DNA from: Chthoniobacterales bacterium
GTDB taxonomy: Bacteria > Verrucomicrobiota > Verrucomicrobiia > Chthoniobacterales > UBA10450
NCBI GenBank assembly: GCA_013697015.1
Contig: JACCXL010000406.1
Span: 1 to 5,749, forward strand
Direction of reading: 5' to 3'
Length of the DNA: 5,749 nucleotides
The first letter of the stretch is position 1, and every line of letters begins with the position of its first letter. Position numbers and translations under genes: made by a program. Positions 1 through 4,616 of the stretch are shown here, one piece after another. Under the pieces are notes generated by a model that was not told the DNA's origin, did not search any database, and saw only the letters and a list, made by a program, of their open reading frames with translations.

Positions 1-167
1 CGGAAGAAGATCCGAGCGAATGGTCAGATCCCGCCGCGGCTGTCGACGTCTTCGTTTTCCTCGCCTCCGATGAATCGAAGGAAATTACCGGGAAACGTTT
101 CAAGGCCCAGGAAGATTGGAAGAGATCAACCGCGGAGAGCGCTGAGAACGCGGAGATGCAGGACTAA
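1..167 (+). CDS. SDR-family NAD(P)-dependent oxidoreductase, C-terminal fragment
   Basis: Only the last 54 codons are present; the first full codon is at base 3 and the TAA stop is at 165-167. The readable tail runs through DVFVFLASDESKEITGKRF, which matches the conserved C-terminal region of short-chain dehydrogenases: a helix leading into 'FLASdeS..ITG', near the end of the Rossmann fold. The nucleotide-binding GxxxGxG motif and the YxxxK catalytic pair would lie upstream, outside the window, so substrate and cofactor cannot be given. Family members often end shortly after the ITG segment. Here about 19 residues follow RF, and the last 12 (TAESAENAEMQD) are encoded inside an interspersed inverted repeat, so the tail is probably an acquired extension. 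The family call is fairly secure; the specific enzyme is unknown. Confidence 0.72.
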   Translation, partial: EEDPSEWSDPAAAVDVFVFLASDESKEITGKRFKAQEDWKRSTAESAENAEMQD

Positions 168-197
168 CACCTCTGCGATCTCCGCGTCCTCTGCGGT
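129..197. repeat. Imperfect inverted repeat of the CGCGGAG / CTCCGCG type
   Basis: The core is a perfect 10-base pair of arms, ACGCGGAGAT at 148-157 and ATCTCCGCGT at 178-187. It extends inward through GCAG (158-161) and CTGC (173-176). Outer arms ACCGCGGAGA (129-138) and ACCGCAGAGG (reverse complement of 188-197) match at 8 of 10 positions. The left half is translated as the end of the SDR gene and the SDR stop codon lies in the loop. The right half ends 12 bases before the queA-like start. No T-run follows, so it is not a standard intrinsic terminator. From memory, similar 'gcggag...ctccgc' units are interspersed in many soil-bacterium genomes; the copy number in this genome is not visible here. 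Confidence 0.7.
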
Positions 198-209
198 AGA
201 ATTCTATCG

Positions 210-1256
210 ATGGCGGCACCTTTCACTTTCACGTTGCCGGACGAGCTGAACGCCAAAGAGCCGCCGGAGCGTCGCGGAGTGGCGCGCGACCGTGTTCGAC
301 TGCTGGTGCTCGACCGCGCGACTGGCGCCATCCAACACAGCCGCTTCGACCGGCTGAGCGAGCATCTGCGCTCGGGAGATTTGTTGGTCTTCAACTCCAG
401 TCGCACGCTTCCCGCGGCGCTGAATGCCTGCACCTCACGCGGCCCGTGCCTCGAAGTGCGCCTGGCGCAGCATCTGCCGGATGATTCGTGGCTGGCGCTG
501 CTCGTTTGCAAAGCGGGCGATCCGTTTGCGTGCGGTCTGCGCAGCGGAATGGAATTGGATTTTGGCGAAGACTTGCGCGGTGAAGTTTCCGATCGCGACG
601 CGCGCATTCCCCGCCTGTGGAAAATTCGTTTTTCGAAATCCGGCACCGAGCTGGTTGATTTATTTTACCGTCTCGGCCAGCCGATTCGCTATGAATACGT
701 TTCCGCGCCGTGGGATCTCGATTATTACCAGACGGTTTATGCGAAGGAGCCCGGCTCGGCGGAAATGCCGTCGGCCGGCCGGGCCTTTACCTGGCGACTG
801 CTTTTCCAACTGCGACGCCGCGGAATCGATTTCGCCTATCTCGTCTTGCATACCAGCCTCTCTTCCTATCTCGATGATGAACTGGACCGCGCGCATCCAG
901 TTTCGGAGGAAGAATACTTCCTGAGCGAAATTGCTGCGGCGAAGATCAAGCGCGCAAAACAAAACGGGGGCCGCGTCATTGCGGTCGGCACCACCGTCGT
1001 GCGCGCTCTCGAATCGATCGCTCGGGAAGGTGGACAGATCGCGTCCGCGCACGGTTACACGCGACTTCATCTCGCAGCCGGCAGCCCGCTTCAAGTCGTC
1101 GACGGTCTTCTCACCGGATTGCACGAACCGGAAGCAAGCCATCTCGACCTGCTGAGCGCTTTCCTGCCAGCAGCGAAAATTCAGGACGCCTATGCCGAGG
1201 CGATTCGCGAACGCTACCTCTGGCACGAATTCGGAGATCTCAATCTAATCGTGTAA
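210..1256 (+). CDS. QueA-like protein (S-adenosylmethionine:tRNA ribosyltransferase-isomerase family, divergent subgroup)
   Basis: At 348 residues, the protein has normal length for QueA, which transfers and isomerises ribose from SAM onto 7-aminomethyl-7-deazaguanine in tRNA to make epoxyqueuosine. Family blocks appear in order: GDLLVFNSSRTLPA (56-69), YQTVYAKEPGSAEMPSAG (173-190), LHTSLSSY (213-220), GRVIAVGTTVVRALES (254-269), VVDGLLTGLHEPEASHL (296-312) and a C-terminal YLWHEFGD (336-343). Several differ from the canonical enzyme: NNTR becomes NSSR, PTAGLHF becomes PSAGRAF, LHVGAGTF becomes LHTSLSSY, and NFHLPEST becomes GLHEPEAS. I recall these variants from a QueA-like subgroup known in actinobacteria and other phyla, so true queuosine synthesis is uncertain and no symbol is assigned. 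No tgt or other queuosine gene is adjacent. ATG 210 is the start because the family N-terminus (FTFTLPDEL) follows directly. A clear Shine-Dalgarno site is missing; the leader is taken up by the 129-197 repeat. Confidence 0.88.
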   Translation: MAAPFTFTLPDELNAKEPPERRGVARDRVRLLVLDRATGAIQHSRFDRLSEHLRSGDLLVFNSSRTLPAALNACTSRGPCLEVRLAQHLPDDSWLALLVCKAGDPFACGLRSGMELDFGEDLRGEVSDRDARIPRLWKIRFSKSGTELVDLFYRLGQPIRYEYVSAPWDLDYYQTVYAKEPGSAEMPSAGRAFTWRLLFQLRRRGIDFAYLVLHTSLSSYLDDELDRAHPVSEEEYFLSEIAAAKIKRAKQNGGRVIAVGTTVVRALESIAREGGQIASAHGYTRLHLAAGSPLQVVDGLLTGLHEPEASHLDLLSAFLPAAKIQDAYAEAIRERYLWHEFGDLNLIV

Positions 1257-1257
1257 A

Positions 1258-1333
1258 CTGTAGCCGCCGCCCTGTGGGCGGCGCCACCTTCGACACGTTA
1301 CCTCTGGCGCTTCGCGGAGCGAACCGGCTACAG
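1258..1333. repeat. Pair of inverted REP-like palindromes (BIME-like), GTAG heads outward
   Basis: The element begins two bases after the queA-like stop. Outer arms CTGTAGCCG (1258-1266) and CGGCTACAG (1325-1333) are perfect complements over 9 bases. Inside are two hairpins. The first is CGCCGCCC (1265-1272), loop TGT, GGGCGGCG (1276-1283), an 8-bp perfect stem. The second is TTCGC (1311-1315), loop GGA, GCGAA (1319-1323). Each hairpin has a GTAG tetranucleotide on its outer side: 1260-1263 on the plus strand, and 1328-1331 (CTAC) on the minus strand. GTAG followed by a GC-rich hairpin is the hallmark of REP sequences mobilised by REP-associated tyrosine transposases, and an inverted pair is the BIME arrangement. 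That family link is an inference, since no RAYT gene is in the window. The hairpins may also stop or slow transcription after queA, but no T-run is present. Confidence 0.7.
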
Positions 1334-1354
1334 GGCGAGACTGCTAGTTCCCGC

Positions 1355-1382
1355 TTGAACGGTCGATTGCGAAACTTAATCT
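1355..1382 (+). promoter_or_regulatory. Weak candidate sigma-70-type promoter for the ruvC-lipB unit
   Basis: TTGAAC (1355-1360) is followed after 16 bases by TAATCT (1377-1382), 46 bases before the ruvC start at 1429. The -35 box matches the first four consensus positions. The -10 box matches only three, though these include the important T1, A2 and T6. It is the best match I see in the gap between the REP-like pair and ruvC, where a promoter is expected, but such matches also occur by chance. Confidence 0.22.
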
Positions 1383-1428
1383 AAACCAATGAATGCAGAG
1401 CATCGCCGGGAAGGAATTTATTGATTCA

Positions 1429-1932
1429 ATGCGCGTGCTCGCGATCGATGCATCCCTGCGCAGCACCGGCGTGGCGATTGTCGAAAGTAATGGCGGCAAA
1501 CTGCACGCGCTGTATTTCGGCGTCATCAAAAACAAAACGACGCTCCGCTCCTCGTCCTGTCTGGTCGCCATCCGCGATCGCTTAGCCGAACTCATCCACG
1601 CGCATGAACCCGATTGCTGTGCGCTCGAGGCAGTCATCTTTGTGCAGAGTCATAGGACTGCGATTCTGCTGGGCGCAGCGCGCGGAGCAGCGATTCTGGC
1701 CGCGGCGGAACGCGGTCTGCCGGTGTTCGAATATGCGCCTACCCGCATCAAACAGGCCACGGTCGGCCGTGGTGGCGCCGACAAAGGACAGGTAGCGTTC
1801 ATGGTGCGGGCGTTACTTGGATTAACGGAAACGCCGAATGCGGACGCAGCCGATGCGCTCGCCATCGGCCTAACGCACCTGCGCGCACAGGAAGCGGCGC
1901 GCCTCGGAGTTCCAGCCGGAGCGCGGATATGA
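1429..1932 (+). CDS. ruvC: Crossover junction endodeoxyribonuclease RuvC (Holliday junction resolvase)
   Basis: RuvC is a dimeric nuclease that makes paired cuts in Holliday junctions during recombination and repair, acting with the RuvAB branch-migration motor. The 167-residue product is close to the usual RuvC length. The RNase H-like fold is visible: MRVLAIDASLRSTG at the N-terminus, ALEAVIF around residue 67, the QARGVA-type helix as LGAARGAAIL (81-90), VFEYAPTRIKQATVG (99-113) and NADAADALAIGLTH (137-150). The four acidic catalytic residues are D7, E67, D139 and D142; the conserved lysines correspond to K108 and K119. One departure is DAS where most RuvCs have DPG after the first aspartate. 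An in-frame ATG at 1393 would add 12 residues (MQSIAGKEFIDS), but the family begins directly at the first beta strand, so 1429 is preferred. AAGGAA (1411-1416) is a possible, rather distant, ribosome site. ruvA and ruvB are not adjacent. The gene overlaps lipB by four bases. Confidence 0.93.
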   Translation: MRVLAIDASLRSTGVAIVESNGGKLHALYFGVIKNKTTLRSSSCLVAIRDRLAELIHAHEPDCCALEAVIFVQSHRTAILLGAARGAAILAAAERGLPVFEYAPTRIKQATVGRGGADKGQVAFMVRALLGLTETPNADAADALAIGLTHLRAQEAARLGVPAGARI

Positions 1933-2603
1933 CGCGTGAGTTCGAGGTCCGTTGGCTGGGTCGCGTCGGGTTCGCTGAGGCGCTGGCCATGCAGGAGGAG
2001 CTGGTGGCGCAAAGAAAAGAAGATCGCTCCTTGCCGGATGTGCTCCTGTTGCTCGAGCACGACCCCGTTTACACCATTGGGCGAACGCCGGATCAGGCCA
2101 GTTTGCGCGGCAGCGCGCATCTGCCACACCCGCTTTTCCCAATAAACCGCGGCGGACAGGCGACTTACCACGGTCCCGGTCAATTAATGGGTTACCCAAT
2201 TATCGATCTCCATCGCTGCGGACAGGATTTGCACCGCTATTTGCGTTGGGTCGAGGACCTGTTGATCGAGCTGCTTTCCCATTACCGCATTTGCGGTCAC
2301 CGCCGCGAAGGACTGACGGGAGTTTGGGTTGAGGAGCGAAAGATCGCGTCGATCGGTGTCGGCGTGCGTCACTGGATCACCATGCACGGCTTCGCTCTCA
2401 ATGTGTGCGGCGATCTGTTGCCTTTCGATCATATCACGCCCTGCGGTATCACAGGTGTTGCCATGACCTCGATGGAAAAAGAGTTCGCTGCCGGGTTGCG
2501 GGTGATAGATGTAGCGCTGGAGGTAGAAAAGATCGCACCACGAAGCCTGAATGATTTGCATCACGCCGTGGAGGTTGATTCCCCCGTCCTCGCAAACACA
2601 TGA
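1929..2603 (+). CDS. lipB: Octanoyltransferase LipB (lipoyl/octanoyl-[ACP]:protein N-octanoyltransferase)
   Basis: LipB moves octanoyl from acyl carrier protein to a lysine on lipoyl domains of 2-oxoacid dehydrogenases and the glycine cleavage H protein. It is the first step of lipoate synthesis, before LipA inserts sulfur. The protein has 224 residues, normal for the family. It shows LLLLEHDPVYTIGR (39-52), the signature RGGQATYHGPGQLMGYP (74-90), the catalytic lysine K138 in ERKIASIG, TMHGFALNV (151-159), and the acyl-thioester cysteine C172 in ITPCGITG. All expected catalytic residues are intact. ATG 1929 overlaps the ruvC stop as ATGA. A GGAG at 1918-1921, inside the ruvC end, gives a well-placed ribosome site 7 bases upstream, so translation is probably coupled. 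The 3' end overlaps the next gene in the same way. lipA is not in the window. The last ~20 residues look like a non-conserved tail. Confidence 0.96.
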   Translation: MTREFEVRWLGRVGFAEALAMQEELVAQRKEDRSLPDVLLLLEHDPVYTIGRTPDQASLRGSAHLPHPLFPINRGGQATYHGPGQLMGYPIIDLHRCGQDLHRYLRWVEDLLIELLSHYRICGHRREGLTGVWVEERKIASIGVGVRHWITMHGFALNVCGDLLPFDHITPCGITGVAMTSMEKEFAAGLRVIDVALEVEKIAPRSLNDLHHAVEVDSPVLANT

Positions 2604-3418
2604 TCCCTCTCGAAGATAACGCCGGAGATATCATCGGAAAAGCGCAACGCGGACTCGGCGTGTCGGATAGTGAAGTCGCCGAGCGCGCCCGCGTCAGTGC
2701 GGAAGATATGCGGAAGTTGCGTGCCGGTCATTTCGATGAACTTGCATTGTGGCGAATCGCGCCCGTTTTGCAGCTCAGCGCGCGTGCGCTGGTCGATTTG
2801 GCGCAAGGGCAGTGGGAGGCACCGGCGGTGCGCCGACCGGGGGGCTTCGCGCAGTTCAATACTCGCTACGACGACATGTCGGTGAACGCCTATCTGGTTT
2901 GGGATCCGAAATCCCGCGAGGCCGTTGTTTTCGATACCGGCGGTGACTGCACAGAAATGCTAAGCCGTATCGAACGCGAGCGTCTACGCGTGCAGGCGAT
3001 TCTTCTCACCCACGCACATCCTGATCACATCGCTGATCTCGCGCGCCTTCGGCGTACGGTCGATGCGACCGTTTATGCGCCCGCGAAAGAGCCCGTGCGT
3101 GGTGCGGAACCGATCGAAGAGGGGAAGACTTTCAGACTTGGTGCGCTTCAGATCGAGAGTCGATTAACGTGGGGTCATTCGCCCGGCGGCATGACCTATC
3201 TCATTGGCGGTTGCGAGCCACCGCTCGCGGTCGTGGGCGACGCTCTCTTCGCGGGCTCGATGGGTGGTGGCAATATTTCCTACGAAGCAGCGGTGCGAAA
3301 TAACCTCGAGAAAATCCTGACCCTCCCGGACGACACGATCATCTGTCCGGGGCACGGTCCTCTCACCACCGTGGCGAAAGAAAAAGCGGACAATCCGTTT
3401 TTTGCCGGAAGGATCTGA
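2600..3418 (+). CDS. HTH domain fused to metallo-beta-lactamase-fold hydrolase (glyoxalase II-like)
   Basis: This 272-residue protein has two parts. Residues ~9-70 resemble an XRE/Cro helix-turn-helix: DIIGKAQRGLGVSDSEVAERARVS, then a segment ending LQLSARALVDLAQG. From ~83 onward it is a metallo-beta-lactamase fold with a complete binuclear metal site: THAHPDH (H138, H140, D142, H143), H193 in GHSPGG, D214 in GDALF and H252 in CPGHGPLT. This set matches hydroxyacylglutathione hydrolase (glyoxalase II)-type thioesterases, so hydrolysis of a thioester or similar ester is likely. The glyoxalase II C-terminal substrate domain is absent, so S-lactoylglutathione cannot be assumed. ATG 2600 overlaps the lipB stop as ATGA. 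The nearest purine-rich site (GGAGG, 2570-2574) is too far upstream, so initiation probably depends on termination of lipB. Whether the HTH binds DNA or is a degenerate structural domain is unknown. I associate this architecture with Verrucomicrobiota, from memory only. Confidence 0.88.
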   Translation: MIPLEDNAGDIIGKAQRGLGVSDSEVAERARVSAEDMRKLRAGHFDELALWRIAPVLQLSARALVDLAQGQWEAPAVRRPGGFAQFNTRYDDMSVNAYLVWDPKSREAVVFDTGGDCTEMLSRIERERLRVQAILLTHAHPDHIADLARLRRTVDATVYAPAKEPVRGAEPIEEGKTFRLGALQIESRLTWGHSPGGMTYLIGGCEPPLAVVGDALFAGSMGGGNISYEAAVRNNLEKILTLPDDTIICPGHGPLTTVAKEKADNPFFAGRI

Positions 3419-3432
3419 GTAAATTTCGGGCG

Positions 3433-4329
3433 ATGAATATTGGCTTCGTCGGAGTCGGCCGCATGGGAGCGAACATGGCTCGACGTTTGCACGAGCGTGG
3501 TCTCCATATCACCGCCGTTTACGATGCGGACCGCGCGCTCGCGACGAAGCTGGCAAGCGAGTTGGGTTGCGCGGCATCGCAGCACCTGTCCGAGGTGACG
3601 GCGGAATCGGACGTGATCATTACAGTTGTCTCGGATGACGCTGCCATGCGCGACATCTACGCACGCGCGGGTGATAACTTGCTCGTCAACGCCCGCGGCA
3701 AGCTCTTTGTGAATTGCGCCACCGTCTCCCCTCAGATCCACCGCGAAATTGAGGAATGGGCGACGCGAACTGGCGCCGCTACGCTGGAGGCATGCATGGC
3801 CTCAAGCATCACGCAGGCCCGCGAGGGCTCGCTTTATCTCATCTGCGCCGGGAGCCCGAGCGCCTTCGAGTGTGCTGAACCCGTCCTGCGCGAACTGGGC
3901 AGCGCGGTCAAATACGTCGGTGCCACGGGCGAGGCGGCGATGATGAAAGCGCTCGTCAACATGGTTATGAACATCAACACGGCCGGTCTGGCCGAAGGTC
4001 TCGGCCTGGCGGACGCGCTTGGGCTGGATGTCGGCATGGTGCGAGAAGTGTTCGCGGAGACAGGAGCAGCGTCCCGCGTGCTGCAAACCGATGGAGAAGA
4101 TATGCAAAAGCGCGATCACGCCGTTTTCTTTTCCGCCGCGCACGCCGCGAAAGACAGCGGGATCGCTCTGCAGCTGGCGGACGAAGTGGGCCTCGACCTG
4201 CCGCTCGCACGGGCCGCCAAGCAGCAATACGATCGTATGATTGATGAAGGGTTAGGTGAATTGGACAAATCGGGCGTCGCTGAGCTCACATTCAAGGATC
4301 GCCATCGGCATCACGGCGATCACGTCTGA
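3433..4329 (+). CDS. NAD(P)-dependent beta-hydroxyacid dehydrogenase (3-hydroxyisobutyrate dehydrogenase-like)
   Basis: The 298-residue product has the normal length and two-domain layout of the 3-hydroxyisobutyrate / tartronate-semialdehyde / glyoxylate reductase family. The N-terminal Rossmann fold carries GFVGVGRMGANMARRL (4-19), the GxGxxG dinucleotide site, with D31 at the end of the second strand (VYD). CATVSP (95-100) matches the family block (usually DCSTVSP). The C-terminal helical domain has AAMMKALVNMVM (168-179) with the likely catalytic K172, and KDSGIALQLADEVGLDLPLA (240-259). The substrate loop is unusual: residues 121-126 read CMASSI where the family has PVSGGV, so the usual serine and Gly-Gly are lost. 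The protein ends in a histidine-rich tail (H291, H293, H294, H297). The gene starts 14 bases after the hydrolase stop and is probably in the same operon. No strong ribosome site is visible; GGAAGGA at 3407-3413 is distant. The family is secure, the substrate is not. Confidence 0.9.
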   Translation: MNIGFVGVGRMGANMARRLHERGLHITAVYDADRALATKLASELGCAASQHLSEVTAESDVIITVVSDDAAMRDIYARAGDNLLVNARGKLFVNCATVSPQIHREIEEWATRTGAATLEACMASSITQAREGSLYLICAGSPSAFECAEPVLRELGSAVKYVGATGEAAMMKALVNMVMNINTAGLAEGLGLADALGLDVGMVREVFAETGAASRVLQTDGEDMQKRDHAVFFSAAHAAKDSGIALQLADEVGLDLPLARAAKQQYDRMIDEGLGELDKSGVAELTFKDRHRHHGDHV

Positions 4330-4366
4330 CGGCCGCATGCGCCGTTGGTAGCGGTTAAAAACCGCT
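4329..4366. repeat. REP-like hairpin with GTAG head, after the operon
   Basis: GTAG (4348-4351) opens a perfect 7-bp hairpin: AGCGGTT (4350-4356), loop AAA, AACCGCT (4360-4366). Just before it is a weaker stem, ACGGC (4329-4333) and GCCGT (4341-4345), with a 7-base loop. The GTAG-plus-hairpin layout matches the two elements at 1258-1333, although the stem sequence differs. It sits directly after the dehydrogenase stop, so it may stabilise or end the operon transcript, but no T-run follows the stem. Confidence 0.6.
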
Positions 4367-4394
4367 CATCGTCTCATTCGATTCCGTGCCCGCG

Positions 4395-4410
4395 CCGCGG
4401 TCTCTCGCGG
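4395..4410. repeat. Short GC-rich hairpin
   Basis: CCGCG (4395-4399) and CGCGG (4406-4410) are separated by GTCTCT. The stem is only 5 bp and nothing else around it suggests a defined element, so it could be chance in GC-rich DNA. Confidence 0.3.
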
Positions 4411-4465
4411 AAAACCGAACTACCTGACGTCTGTCCAGCGGCGGCCCGATGGCAACTTGAGGATG

Positions 4466-4519
4466 ATCGGGAAAACAGGAACGCAGGAACGGAAAGCGGA
4501 GTTTTCCTCTTTTCCTGAT
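4466..4519. repeat. Long purine/pyrimidine inverted repeat in the gap before the ABC exporter
   Basis: ATCGGGAAAACAGGAA (4466-4481) pairs with TTCCTCTTTTCCTGAT (4504-4519) at 14 of 16 positions. The 22-base loop is itself purine-rich and contains the direct-repeat words GCAGGAAC and GGAAAGCGG. One strand of each arm is almost all purine. It differs in composition from the REP-like elements and from the CGCGGAG repeat. The rest of the 4330-4616 gap shows no ORF, no convincing promoter and no RNA gene that I can support. Confidence 0.6.
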
Positions 4520-4616
4520 TCATTTTGAGACGCCCTCTAAGACGAAAATTCTCCCGCGCCGATCTTCATCGTCCGCGTCTTGAAGTTCGAAAGGGTGTCG
4601 CCGACTTTGCCCCGTC

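Noticed and set aside
660..1226. Minus-strand open frame (188 codons) opposite the queA-like gene
   Set aside because: Fully covered by conserved QueA-family blocks on the other strand; the translation shows no family motifs.
1265..1283. Rho-independent terminator after the queA-like gene
   Set aside because: The stem is strong but is followed by GCCACC rather than a T-run; kept only as part of the repeat.
1258..1333. tRNA gene, because the element can fold into a multi-arm shape
   Set aside because: No T-loop consensus, no anticodon arm of the right size, and the two GTAG heads fit a repeat pair better.
1393..1428. Upstream ATG extending ruvC by 12 residues
   Set aside because: The added residues do not match the family, whose proteins begin at the first beta strand (MRVLAIDAS).
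3280..3741. Minus-strand open frame spanning the hydrolase/dehydrogenase junction
   Set aside because: It crosses two well-supported plus-strand genes and has no recognisable domain or ribosome site.
4525..4550. Promoter for the ABC exporter (TTGAGA with an A/T-rich stretch downstream)
   Set aside because: The spacing to the best -10-like word is only about 13 bases and that word lacks the first T, so it is not a credible sigma-70 promoter.
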